A stretch of 64,000 nt of DNA from Competibacter sp963695105. GTDB lineage: Bacteria > Pseudomonadota > Gammaproteobacteria > Competibacterales > Competibacteraceae. The stretch covers positions 62,001 through 126,000 of the forward strand of contig CAVOGC010000004.1 of the NCBI GenBank assembly GCA_963695105.1, written 5' to 3'. Within the stretch, counting starts at the first letter, position 1. Every line of letters begins with the position of its first letter. Positions 1-9,900 of this stretch are shown in pieces. The notes below the pieces were generated by a model that ran no database searches, was not told the DNA's origin, and saw nothing but the letters and a program-made list of their open reading frames with translations. A program made the translations under genes and the position numbers.

Positions 1-1
1 C

Positions 2-1294
2 GAAACCACGCGCATCATCGAAAAAGCCTCGGAACTGGTGAAGGTCCAGAGCGCCGCGCAAGGCATCGCCGACAAGGGCGATGCCTTGCTGGAAGCGGCC
101 AGCAAGCTGCTCGAAGCTTATGCCGGCGACAGCCGCCAGGCGCATCTGTTCGGAATCCCCCTCAGCTACAAGGTCGCCTACGCGCTCGGGGTGATCGCCC
201 TGGTGTTGCTGATCGTGCTGTTCTACGTCCAAAACCGTCAGAGTCGAGGCCGTTTGATCGAGGCCGAACTGCGCAAGCAGGAGACCGAGGAGCAAAACCG
301 CCGCAACCAGGATGCCATCCTGCGGCTGCTCGACGAATTGGGTAATCTGGCCGAAGGCGACCTGACCGTGCAGGCCAGCGTGACCGAAGACATCACTGGC
401 GCCATCGCCGATTCGGTCAACTACGCCATCGAGGCTTTGCGCGACCTGGTGTCCACCATCAACAGCACCTCGGGGCTGGTCGCCGCCGCCGTGCAGGAAA
501 CCAGCGCCATCGCCGACCGGCTGGCCAAGTCCAGCGAAATCCAGGCCCGGCAAATCGAGAATGCCAGCGCCACGGTGATGCAGATGGCGCAATCCATGGA
601 CGAGGTATCGTCGAAGACCGCCGCCTCCGCCGAAGTGGCCGAGAAATCGGTGGGCATCGCTCACGAAGGCGGTGACCGGGTGCGACGCACCATCAACGGC
701 ATGAACACGATCCGCGAGCACATCCAGGACACCTCAAAGCGGATCAAGCGATTGGGCGAATCCTCGCAGGAGATCGGTGACATCGTGGCGCTGATCAACG
801 ACATCGCCGACCAGACGAATATCCTGGCGCTGAATGCCGCGATTCAGGCCTCGGCGGCGGGCGATGCCGGCCGCGGCTTTGCGGTGGTCGCCGACGAAGT
901 ACAGCGGCTGGCGGAGCGCTCCAGCAACGCCACCAAACGCATCGAAACCCTGGTCAAGACCATTCAGGCCGACACCAACGAGGCGGTTATCTCCATGGAG
1001 AAGAGCACCACCGAGGTGGTCGGCGGCGCGGGGCTGGCGGAAAAGGCCGGCGAAGCGCTGGAAGAGATCGAAAAGGTGTCCGCCAACCTGGCCGAGCTGA
1101 TCGACGAAATCTCCAAGTCCGCCGGCCGGGTTTCGGAGATGGCCTCGCGGGTGTCGGGCGCGATGACGTCCATCAACGAAATTACCGGGCAGACCGCCGA
1201 GAGCAGCGTGGCAACCGCGTCCGCCATCGGAAAACTGAATCAACTGGCGCAAGAATTGCGGCAATCGGTGGCCGGGTTCAGACTCCCTGGTTGA
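2..1294 (+). CDS. pilJ: Methyl-accepting chemotaxis protein, PilJ-like (5' end outside window)
   Basis: This is the C-terminal part of a membrane chemoreceptor that would signal to the ChpA-like kinase encoded next. The reading frame is open from the first bases, so the true start and the sensory part lie upstream. A transmembrane helix (VAYALGVIALVLLIVLFYV) sits about 65 residues into the visible part. It is followed by a HAMP-like region (GNLAEGDLTVQ) and a long helical signalling domain. The conserved hairpin tip is visible as IADQTNILALNAAIQASAAG followed by GRGFAVVADEVQRLAERS. The PilJ assignment rests on this tip, on QASAAG in place of the usual EAARAG, and on the downstream multi-Hpt kinase. 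The gene ends about 115 bases before that kinase. Confidence 0.9.
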   Translation, partial: ETTRIIEKASELVKVQSAAQGIADKGDALLEAASKLLEAYAGDSRQAHLFGIPLSYKVAYALGVIALVLLIVLFYVQNRQSRGRLIEAELRKQETEEQNRRNQDAILRLLDELGNLAEGDLTVQASVTEDITGAIADSVNYAIEALRDLVSTINSTSGLVAAAVQETSAIADRLAKSSEIQARQIENASATVMQMAQSMDEVSSKTAASAEVAEKSVGIAHEGGDRVRRTINGMNTIREHIQDTSKRIKRLGESSQEIGDIVALINDIADQTNILALNAAIQASAAGDAGRGFAVVADEVQRLAERSSNATKRIETLVKTIQADTNEAVISMEKSTTEVVGGAGLAEKAGEALEEIEKVSANLAELIDEISKSAGRVSEMASRVSGAMTSINEITGQTAESSVATASAIGKLNQLAQELRQSVAGFRLPG

Positions 1295-1409
1295 AGGTGA
1301 GGGTGGTAAAGCGGGGTTCGGGGATGCAAAAGCGCGTGGTTGTCCCGAAAAATTTGGGTCCGAGTGACGGCGGGTGGGCGGGCCGGCTATCCGGCGCGGA
1401 GGCGGCGTG

Positions 1410-3218
1410 ATGGTCTCGCAACGCGAAGCCGGCAACCCGTTGGGTCCGCTCAAGGATGACCTGCTGCTCGCCCTGAGCCAGATCCGGCTCAATCTGGACA
1501 TGTATGACGAGGGTTGCACCGATCCAGCGCCGCTGGAAGCGATGGTCGACGCCATCGATCAAATCCGCGGCCCGCTGGCGGTGCTGGAGCACCGTGAGGC
1601 GGTCGCCCTGTTGGACGAGGTGCGTTCGACGGGTTTGGCGCTGATGGAGGGAACCTTCCAGCCCCGCGATCTCGCGACACTGCGGCAGGCCACCGAACAC
1701 CTGAACGGCTATCTGGAGGCCTGCCTGTCTCCCGGTAGCCGGCGCCCGGACGACGAATTGGTGGAGATGGCGGATAAACTGCGACTGGCCCGCCGCTCGA
1801 GCGGACCGGTCGAAGAAGCCGCCGAACCGACCGCCGATCCCATGGAAGCGCGCACGGCCCAGCACGCGATCATGGACATCCTGAAACGACTGCGGCAAAC
1901 CGTCGCCGCCGAACTGCAAAACGCCGCCGACCAGCCGGAGTCCTGGGCGGCACTGCGGGACGACCTGCGGACGCTTCATCAGGTACTGGACGAGCGAAAA
2001 TGGACTCGCGCCACCGCGGTCCTCGGTCGCTTGAACCGGATCGTCGAGGCTCTGGCCGCCGGCGCCGCCGAGCACTACGGCCCATTGGTTAACGGGGCTT
2101 GCGCCGAGATTCTGACCGGAATCGGCCATTGCCTTGAGCCCTTGAGCGGCGGGGCGCCGGCGCCGGCGGTGGTTCTGCGCGCGGCGGAAGAACACCTGGC
2201 CCAAATGGATGCCCTGCTCAATTTGCCAGCATTGACTGAAGCACCGCCGGCGCCGGCGCCCCGCCCCGAATCCACACCGACCGTGCCGGATGCGAACCGG
2301 AACGCGAACTTGTCCCTGTCCCAGCTCGATCCGATCGCGCCGCCCACGCCGGGAATCGCGGCCGGACTTGAGAGCCTGCTCGGACTGACGGACATCGACC
2401 CCGAATTCATCGAGGTCTTTCTCGAGGAAGCGCGCGGCGAGCTGGCCGCCGTGCGAGAGCAATTGCTCCGCTGGCAGGAAAATTTGCGGGACCGTGACGC
2501 GCTGGCCATCATCCGCCGGGCCTTCCACACCCTCAAGGGCAGCGGCCGCATGGTCGGCGTGATGGTGATCGGCGATTTCGCCTGGGAATATGAAAACCTG
2601 CTGAATCAGGTGCTGGCCGACAAGGTACCGCCCAGCCAGGCCATCATTTCGGCGATTGCCGCGGCGGTGGCGGCGCTGGAGCCGCTGGTGGGTGAAACCC
2701 CACCGCGAGGGGACGAGCTGGACGTTTTGCCGGCCCTGGTGACCCGGGCACGGACCTTGGCCACCAAACCAGAAGTCGAAATCGAAGCCGAAGAACCGGT
2801 CACCGCGCCACCGTCGTTCCGGGTGGAACCAGTCACCGGACTGCCATCGTTCCGGGTGGAGCCGATCACCGCGCCACCGTCGTTCCGGGTGGAGCCGGTC
2901 ACCGCGCCACCGCGTCGTTCCGGGTGGAGCCGGTCACCGCGCCACCGTCGTCGTTCCGGGTGGAGCCGGTCACCGCGCCACCGTCGGAGCGCGCGGCCAT
3001 GTCGGCCATCGATCCGGAATTCATGGAGGTGTTTCTCGAGGAAGCGCACGGCGAACTGGCCGCTATTCGCGAGCACCTGGTCCTCTGGAAACGAAATCTG
3101 GCCGACCGTCAGGCACTGGCCACTCTGCGTCGGGCTTTCCACACCCTCAAGGGCAGCGGGCGCGTGGTCGGCGCAACCGCGGTCGGCGATTTCGCCTGGT
3201 GCTTTGAGGATCTGCTGA
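1410..3218 (+). CDS. chpA: ChpA-like multi-Hpt chemotaxis histidine kinase, N-terminal fragment
   Basis: This is the first part of a very large CheA-type kinase of a type IV pilus chemosensory system. I chose the ATG at 1410 because GGAGG lies about 7 bases upstream; a GTG at 1374 is possible but less good. The first roughly 320 residues are helical and resemble the N terminus of ChpA/FimL-type proteins. One Hpt domain follows (about residues 327-405) with the phosphorylatable histidine in AFHTLKGSGRMVG. The frame then enters a tandem repeat coding TAPPSFRVEPV-type units. A 35-base unit (2901-2935) shifts the frame, and what follows here is a spurious basic tail to 3218. The real continuation is the overlapping frame starting near 2924. 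If the two are joined, the protein is about 1643 residues. Confidence 0.82.
   Translation: MVSQREAGNPLGPLKDDLLLALSQIRLNLDMYDEGCTDPAPLEAMVDAIDQIRGPLAVLEHREAVALLDEVRSTGLALMEGTFQPRDLATLRQATEHLNGYLEACLSPGSRRPDDELVEMADKLRLARRSSGPVEEAAEPTADPMEARTAQHAIMDILKRLRQTVAAELQNAADQPESWAALRDDLRTLHQVLDERKWTRATAVLGRLNRIVEALAAGAAEHYGPLVNGACAEILTGIGHCLEPLSGGAPAPAVVLRAAEEHLAQMDALLNLPALTEAPPAPAPRPESTPTVPDANRNANLSLSQLDPIAPPTPGIAAGLESLLGLTDIDPEFIEVFLEEARGELAAVREQLLRWQENLRDRDALAIIRRAFHTLKGSGRMVGVMVIGDFAWEYENLLNQVLADKVPPSQAIISAIAAAVAALEPLVGETPPRGDELDVLPALVTRARTLATKPEVEIEAEEPVTAPPSFRVEPVTGLPSFRVEPITAPPSFRVEPVTAPPRRSGWSRSPRHRRRSGWSRSPRHRRSARPCRPSIRNSWRCFSRKRTANWPLFASTWSSGNEIWPTVRHWPLCVGLSTPSRAAGAWSAQPRSAISPGALRIC
2802..2971 (+). 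repeat. Five-copy tandem repeat (33/33/33/35/36 bases) inside chpA
   Basis: Five near-identical units start at 2802, 2835, 2868, 2901 and 2936, and a sixth partial copy starts at 2972. The first three are 33 bases and code TAPPSFRVEPV-like 11-residue repeats. The fourth has two extra bases (CG near 2913) and the fifth has one extra in-frame triplet. The 35-base unit is what breaks the kinase reading frame. Expansion or contraction by slippage could restore it, but miscounted repeats in an assembly would look the same. Confidence 0.9.
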
Positions 3219-6200
3219 CCCGCGTACTTAACAACAAGGCATCGGCGTCCCTGGCCATGGCCGAACTGGTCGACGAAGCCGCCAGGGCGCTGGAACCGCT
3301 GATCGGCGAAACGCCGGTAACGGAAGAAGCGCTGGCGGCGCTGGCGGCGCTGGCGGCGCGCGTCGATACGCTCTTGCAGGGCGTGCCGGAACAAGCCGCT
3401 CCGATTGTGGCCAAGCCGGTCGAGGTCGAGCCACCGCCGCCGGTTGCGGCCGCGCCGGCCGAACCGATCAGGGTCGAGTTGCCGCCGCTCGCGGCCCAAC
3501 CCCCGGCGCCGGTCGAGCCCGCCGCCGGGCTGGAGCCGGGTGCGCCCCCGGCGGTGGATTTGGAACTGGCCCAGGTCTTCCAGTACGAAGCCACCGAAAT
3601 TCTCGATGCCAGCGATGTCATCCTGCAGCGATTGGGTAGCGGGTCCGAGCAGCCCGGCCTACTGAACGACCTGCGCCGGGGCATGCATACGCTCAAGGGC
3701 AGCTCGCGCATGGCCGGCTTCATGACGGTCGGCGACTTGGCTCACGCCGCCGAATCGGTGCTGGACGTGCTTGGCAAGGGAGCGGGGAGCACGACGCCGG
3801 TCGTATTGGATACCCTGCAGCAGGCCCTGGATCGGCTGAATCGGATGCTGGCCGAGGCTGGCAGCGGCTTGGACCCGGCCCCCGCGACCGATTTGATCGG
3901 CGATTTGCATCATCTGGCCGAAGCCGCCGCCGCCGGCCAGCCGGTCGAGGTTCTGCCGCGGGTGCCGGACGCTGCCGCCCAGGAGCCGAGCGCGGCGCCG
4001 GAACCCAGCGTGCTCAAGGCCATGACCGAGCTGGATCAGGAACTGGCGCAGGTTTTCCAATCCGAAGCGAGCGAAATTCTCGACTCCAGCGATGCCATCC
4101 TGCGGCAGTTGCGCGGCGAACCGGATAGTACCGAACTGCTGAACGACCTGCGCCGGGAAATGCATACGCTCAAGGGCAGCTCGCGCATGGCCGGCTTCAT
4201 GACGGTCGGCGACCTGGCCCACGCCGCCGAATCGGTGCTGGACGCGCTCGGCAAGGGAACGCTGAAAGCCGCGCCGCCGATCCTGGACGCCATCCAGCAC
4301 GCCCTGGACGGCCTGCACCGCATGTTGCGGGGTAGCGAACCAGCGCCGGACGCGACGAGCCTGATCGACGAACTGCACGGCGTGCTGGGCGGCAAGCCAG
4401 CAGCGCCGCCCAAACCTCTTGCCGCCGCCATTGCCGCCGCCCGGGTCGCGGCGCTGGCACAGCCCGCGGAAAAACCGGCCGCCGCCGCGCCCACCGACAG
4501 TATTCGCGTCAGCGCCGCGCTGCTCAACACCCTGGTCAATCAGATGGGCGAGAGCAGCATCTTCCGCGCCCGGATCGACCAGGGCGTCAACGCGATGAGC
4601 TTCAACCTCAACGAGTTGGAGCAAACGATCATCCGGCTGCGCCGGCATGTCTCCCATCTCGCCACGCAGGCCGAAGCCCGCATCCAGTCGCGGCAGGATC
4701 AGAACGCCAAAGCGCACCAGATGGAATTCGATCCGCTGGAACTGGATCGTTTTACCGAGTTGCAGCAGCTCAGCCGCTCGCTGATGGAAATTGCCGATGA
4801 CTTGGGCAACGTTGGCAACACCTTGGGCGAACATGCTCGCGACGTAGGCTCGCTGCTGGATCAGCAGGCCAAGGTCAACAAGGAAATCCAACAGGGATTG
4901 ATGCGCACCGGCATGGTGCGGTTCGGCAGCATCGTCCCGCGGCTGCGGCGAGTGGTGCGGCAGGCGGCCCAGGAGTTGGGCAAGCGGGCGGAGTTGCTGG
5001 TCGGCGGCGAGGAGGCGGAAGTCGACCGTACCGTGCTGGAAAACATGGTCGCCCCGTTGGAACACATGCTGCGCAATTCGCTGGCGCACGGCATCGAGGC
5101 GCCGGAGCAGCGCCGGGCGGCCGGGAAATCCGAAATCGGCACCATCACCCTGAGCCTGCACCGGGAAGGCGCGGAACTGGTGCTGGAACTGAGCGACGAC
5201 GGCGCCGGCCTCAATTTCGAGGCCATCCGCGCCAAGGGCGAAGAAAAAGGCTTTTTGCTGCCCGGTCAGCCAGCCAGCCAGGAAGACCTGATCGCGCTGC
5301 TGCTGCGCCCCGGCTTTTCCACCGCCAAGGCGGTCACCCAGATTTCCGGGCGCGGCGTCGGCATGGACGTGGTCAACGCGGCGATTCGAACCATGCGCGG
5401 CGCCTTGCTGATCCAGACCGAACCGGGCCAGGGATCGCGCTTTATCGTCCGCCTGCCGTTTTCGCTGTCGGTCACCCAGGCGCTGCTGGCCAAGGCCGGC
5501 GACGCCATTTTCGCCATTCCCCTGCTGAGCATCGAATTGGTGACCCGGCTCGAAGAGAGCGCGTTCCAGACCTATCTGGCTGGCGAGCAGGTGCAGTACC
5601 GACGCAACGAGCGCGGCTACCCGGTCCATAATCTGGGCATCCTGACCGGCAGCGAGCAGGTGCTGCCTTTCGAGGAAGTCAAGGATCGCCGACCGCCGAC
5701 CCTGCTGTTCCGCAGCGCCGAGGCCAGTGCCGCCCTGCAGGTCGAGGCCGTGCTGGGCAACCAGGAAATCATCGTCAAACCGGTCAGCCCACAGTTCAAC
5801 AACGTGCCGGGTATTTCTGGAGCCACCGTGCTGGGCGATGGCCGAGTGGTGGTGGTGCTGGATCTGGCGGCGCTGGTGCGCAATATCGGCTCGCAACAGC
5901 AGAAGCAGGCGGAAAGCCGTGCCCTGCGGATGGCGCGGCAGGAAACCCGGCAGGAGAAGATCAGCATCATGGTCATCGACGACTCGATCACCATGCGCAA
6001 GGTCACCGCGCGCATCCTGGAGCGCCACAACATTCAGGTATTCACCGCCAAGGATGGTCTGGACGCAGTGGCAATGCTGCAGACCCAAGTGCCGGATCTG
6101 GCGATCCTCGACATCGAGATGCCGCGCATGGACGGCTTTGAAGTACTCGCCCACATCCGCAATCAGGCGCGCCTGCAACAACTGCCCATCATCATGGTCA

Positions 6201-6343
6201 CCTCGCGCGGCGGCCAGAAGCATCGCGAGCGAGCGATGAAGCTGGGGGTCAGCGACTACCTGACCAAACCGTATCAAGAAGAACAGTTGATGAAGTCGAT
6301 CCGCAAGATTCTCGGCGAGCACGCCCTGGAGATGATTACCTGA
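2924..6343 (+). CDS. chpA: ChpA-like kinase, main part: Hpt x3, HATPase, CheW-like and REC domains
   Basis: This continues the kinase after the frame break and carries the catalytic machinery. Three further Hpt domains are visible, with the histidine in AFHTLKGSGRVVG, then GMHTLKGSSRMAG and EMHTLKGSSRMAG. The last two Hpt domains are close duplicates of each other. After a dimerisation helix region comes a GHKL ATPase domain with the N box HMLRNSLAHGIE, ELSDDGAGLN and SGRGVGMDVV. A CheW-like domain follows. The protein ends in a receiver domain with VIDDSITMRKV, the phospho-acceptor Asp in LAILDIEMPRMDG and the conserved Lys in YLTKPY. The visible start is only a GTG inside the repeat, so the frame is probably entered by read-through from the upstream fragment. 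It should receive signals from the PilJ-like receptor and control pilus motors. Confidence 0.88.
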   Translation: MEPVTAPPSSFRVEPVTAPPSERAAMSAIDPEFMEVFLEEAHGELAAIREHLVLWKRNLADRQALATLRRAFHTLKGSGRVVGATAVGDFAWCFEDLLTRVLNNKASASLAMAELVDEAARALEPLIGETPVTEEALAALAALAARVDTLLQGVPEQAAPIVAKPVEVEPPPPVAAAPAEPIRVELPPLAAQPPAPVEPAAGLEPGAPPAVDLELAQVFQYEATEILDASDVILQRLGSGSEQPGLLNDLRRGMHTLKGSSRMAGFMTVGDLAHAAESVLDVLGKGAGSTTPVVLDTLQQALDRLNRMLAEAGSGLDPAPATDLIGDLHHLAEAAAAGQPVEVLPRVPDAAAQEPSAAPEPSVLKAMTELDQELAQVFQSEASEILDSSDAILRQLRGEPDSTELLNDLRREMHTLKGSSRMAGFMTVGDLAHAAESVLDALGKGTLKAAPPILDAIQHALDGLHRMLRGSEPAPDATSLIDELHGVLGGKPAAPPKPLAAAIAAARVAALAQPAEKPAAAAPTDSIRVSAALLNTLVNQMGESSIFRARIDQGVNAMSFNLNELEQTIIRLRRHVSHLATQAEARIQSRQDQNAKAHQMEFDPLELDRFTELQQLSRSLMEIADDLGNVGNTLGEHARDVGSLLDQQAKVNKEIQQGLMRTGMVRFGSIVPRLRRVVRQAAQELGKRAELLVGGEEAEVDRTVLENMVAPLEHMLRNSLAHGIEAPEQRRAAGKSEIGTITLSLHREGAELVLELSDDGAGLNFEAIRAKGEEKGFLLPGQPASQEDLIALLLRPGFSTAKAVTQISGRGVGMDVVNAAIRTMRGALLIQTEPGQGSRFIVRLPFSLSVTQALLAKAGDAIFAIPLLSIELVTRLEESAFQTYLAGEQVQYRRNERGYPVHNLGILTGSEQVLPFEEVKDRRPPTLLFRSAEASAALQVEAVLGNQEIIVKPVSPQFNNVPGISGATVLGDGRVVVVLDLAALVRNIGSQQQKQAESRALRMARQETRQEKISIMVIDDSITMRKVTARILERHNIQVFTAKDGLDAVAMLQTQVPDLAILDIEMPRMDGFEVLAHIRNQARLQQLPIIMVTSRGGQKHRERAMKLGVSDYLTKPYQEEQLMKSIRKILGEHALEMIT

Positions 6344-6386
6344 AGCTGAAGGGCACGGACAAGATCCGATCGCCTCGGCACCTTGC

Positions 6387-6875
6387 ATGGATACCGTAAT
6401 GGAAGAAGCCTCCGCAAACCTGCGTTGCTTGTTGGTCGCCCTGCAGGGCGGCCAGGTCCTCTTGCCGAACAGCCTCGTGGTCGAAGTCCTGCCGTTCGCC
6501 ACGCCCTTGCGGATCGAAACGGCGCCGCACTGGGTGGTCGGCGCCATGTTGTGGCGGAATCTGACCACGCCGCTGATCAGCCTGGGGCGACTGATTTTCC
6601 GGGTGGCGCCCGAGGCCGATCTCAATTCCCGCATCATCATCCTGAACACCCTGGGCACCGACACCAAACTGCCGTATTTCGGCATTCTGGGCACCGCGGC
6701 GCCCAGACCGCTCAACCTGGTGCGCCACGACATCAAACTGGACCCGGAGGTTTCGGCGGACGATCTGCGCCGACCGGGCGCCCTGTGTTGGGCGCGCTAT
6801 CAGGACCAGCCGATCGTCATTCCGGATCTGGACGCCATCGAGGCGGTGCTGCAACCGCTGGTCCGCCGGGCCTGA
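6387..6875 (+). CDS. chpC: CheW-like coupling protein (ChpC-like)
   Basis: This is a 162-residue single-domain CheW-like protein, expected to be an adaptor between receptor and kinase. The fold is suggested by LLVALQGGQVLLPNSLVVEVLPF near the start, a middle GAMLWRNLTTPLISL segment resembling the CheW 'G-x-x-x-W-R-x-x-x-x-P-L-I-x-L' core, and a C-terminal LDAIEAVLQPL. It lies 43 bases after the kinase gene, in the position ChpC takes in twitching chemosensory clusters. The first ATG (6387) is followed by a second in frame at 6399, and neither has a convincing Shine-Dalgarno sequence. A CheW or PilI role is an alternative. Confidence 0.75.
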   Translation: MDTVMEEASANLRCLLVALQGGQVLLPNSLVVEVLPFATPLRIETAPHWVVGAMLWRNLTTPLISLGRLIFRVAPEADLNSRIIILNTLGTDTKLPYFGILGTAAPRPLNLVRHDIKLDPEVSADDLRRPGALCWARYQDQPIVIPDLDAIEAVLQPLVRRA

Positions 6876-6904
6876 CCGATGCGGAGCCCGCGTCCGACGC
6901 GCCC

Positions 6905-9900
6905 ATGCGGCTAAGCAAGATCAAACTGGCGGGGTTCAAGTCGTTCGTGGACCCCACGATACTGCATTTGCACGGCAACCTGCTGGGCGTGGTCGGCCCC
7001 AACGGTTGCGGCAAATCCAACATCATCGACGCGGTGCGCTGGGTGATGGGGGAAAGCTCGGCCCGCAGCCTGCGCGGCGAGAGCATGAGCGACGTGATCT
7101 TCAACGGCTCGGCCAGCCGCAAACCGGTCGGACAGGCCGCCGTCGAGCTGGTGTTCGACAACAGCCAGGGCCGCCTGGGCGGACCCTGGGCCAGCTACGG
7201 CGAGATCGCGATCAAGCGGCTGGTCGGCCGCGATGGCCAATCCAGCTACTTCCTCAACGGCACGCGCTGCCGCCGCCGGGACATCGCCGACATCTTCCTC
7301 GGCACCGGACTGGGGCCGCGCAGCTACGCCATCATCGAACAGGGCATGATTTCGCGGGTGATCGAGTCCAAGCCCGACGAATTGCGCATCTTCCTGGAGG
7401 AAGCGGCCGGCATTTCCAAATACAAGGAACGTCGCCGCGAGACCGAAACCCGCATCCGCCATACCCGCGAGAACCTCGACCGGCTCGCCGACGTGCGCGA
7501 GGAGTTGGAACGGCAACTGCACCACTTGCAGCGGCAGGCCCGGGCCGCCGAGCAATATCGCGGCTACCGCGCCGAGGAGCGCCGGCTCCGCGCCGAACTG
7601 CTGGCGCTGCGCTGGCGCAACCTGCAAACCGACAGCCGCGACCGCGAACACGCGCTGCGCCGGGAGGAAACCGCGCTGGAGGCGCTGCTGGCCGAGCAGC
7701 GCCAACTGGAAGCCCAGTTGGAGGCCGGCCGCGCCCGGCGCCTGGAGTTGAACGACGCGTTCAACGACCGCCAGGGCCGCTACTACCAGGCCGGCGCGGA
7801 AATCAGCCGGCTCGAACAGGCGTTGCAACACCAACGTGAATTGAGCCAGCGGCGCGAGGAGGAATGGGACCAGGTCGCGGCGGCGCTGGCGCGGGTGGAC
7901 GAACAATGGCGACTGGACCAGGAGCAGCGGGACGAACTGACGCTGGCGCTGGCCGCCGCCGAACCGGAATTAACGCGGCTGCTGACCGAAGAGGCGGACG
8001 CCGCCGCCGCGCTGACCGCCGCCGAGGCCGCGCTGCGCGAGGGGCAAGCAGCCTGGGAAACCTTCAACCGGCGCCACGGCGAAGTGCTGCGGCAGACCGA
8101 AGTGGAACGGACCCGGATCGAACATCTGGAGCGGCAACTGCTTCAGAACGAGCGGCGGCTGGAGCGGCTGCGGTTCGAACGGGAACAACTGGCCGAGGCC
8201 GACCTGCACGCGGAACTTGCCGAATTGCGGTCGGACGAACAGGCCGCCGCCGCCGAACTGAAACGCCGTCAGGAGCAACTGGCGCAAGTCGAGGCCGACT
8301 TGGCCGCCAACCGCGAAGCCCAGCAACTGGCCGAACCGCCGCTGCGGGAATTGCAGGAGCGGCTGCTGGCCGGACGCGGCCGGCTGGCCTCGCTGCAAAC
8401 CTTGCAGGAAGCGGCGCTGGGCCGGCATGAAAGCGGGCCGGATACCTGGCTGCGCGCCCAGGGACTGGCCGAGGCGCCGCGACTGGCGGAGCGATTGGAA
8501 GTGGAGCCCGGCTGGGAAGCGGCGGTGGAAACGGTGCTGGCCGGCTGGCTGGATGCGGTCTGCCTGCCTAACCTGGACCCGCTGGCGCACGCCGCCGCCG
8601 AATTGCCGCAAGGCCGGTTGACCCTGTTGGAAACCTTCCCGGCCGAACTCGGGGACGAAGCCCCGCCGGAGGGATTGGCCGCGCGGGTGCGCGCGCCGTG
8701 GCCGCTCGCCGGCCTGCTTGGAGTCGATACCGCCGCCACCCTCACGGAAGCGCTGGCGCGCCGCGCGAAGCTGCGCGACGGCGAGGCTCTGGTGACGCCG
8801 GATGGCATACTGTGCGGGCGCCGCTGGCTGCGCCTGGCGCGGGGGAACGGCGACGGGGTACTGGCCCGCGAGCGGGAAATCCACCGACTTGCCGCCGCGC
8901 TCGACGCGGACGCGGCGGTGCTGGAACGGCAAACCACGCATTTGGAGCAACTCCGTGCCCGGCGGCGCGAACTCGAACGCGAGCGCCACGATCTGCAGCA
9001 GGCCGTCAATCAGGATCATCGCGACCATGCGCGCTTGCAGGGAGAATGCAACACTACACGGGCGCGCTGGGAGCAAGCCCGCGCCCGCCGTACCGCGCTG
9101 GCCGAGGAACTCGCCGAACTGAATGATCAGCACGAGCAGAATCGAGAGCAGGTGCAACTGGCCCGGCTGCGACTGGAGGAGGCGCTACTGGCGCTGGAGA
9201 GCCTGCGAGGCGAACAGGTGGAGCTGAGCGGAGATCGGGAACGGCGGCGTGAGCAACTCCAACACTGCCGTGCCCGAATGGATACCGCCCGCCAGAAGGC
9301 GGCCCACCAGGCGGCGGCCATCGAAACTCAAGGGGTGCGGGCCAGCGCCGCCGGCCAGGCCATGGACAGACTGGACGCCCAGCGGCAACAGTTGCAGGCG
9401 CGGCGGGCGCGGTTGGTCGAGGAACGCGCCGGCGACGACACCACGGCGCGGGCCGCCATCGAGGACGAACTGACGGGCTGGCTGGAAACCCGGCTCGCGG
9501 TCGAGGCGGAACTACGCGAAGCCCGCCACGCCCTCGAAGCCCAGGACGCGGCAATGGAAGCCGGCGAACAGGCCCGCACCCACCGCGAGCGACAGGCCGC
9601 AACCCAGCGCCAACGGATCGAGGAGCAGCGGCTGGCGCTGAGCGAGGCGCGGGTGCGCCAACAGAATCTGCGCGAGCAGTTGCACGAACTGGCCACCGAA
9701 CCGGAAGCGGTGCTGCCCACCCTGCCGGAAGCCGCGACCGAAAGCGACTGGCTAGCGCGGCTGGAGCAAATGGAGCGGCGCATCCAGCGGCTGGGTCCCA
9801 TCAATCTGGCGGCCATCGAGGAGTTTGCCCAACTGTCCGAGCGCAAGCAGTACCTCGACGCCCAGAACGCCGATCTACTGGAAGCGCTGACCACTCTGGA

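Noticed and set aside
3659..6736. 1025-codon open frame on the minus strand
   Set aside because: It lies opposite the ChpA-like kinase, reads as Gln/His/Arg-rich sequence without domains, and is a by-product of GC-rich codon use.
6383..6904. N-terminal extension of SMC
   Set aside because: The frame is open but overlaps the CheW-like gene and codes Arg/His/Pro-rich noise; the SMC family starts at 6905.
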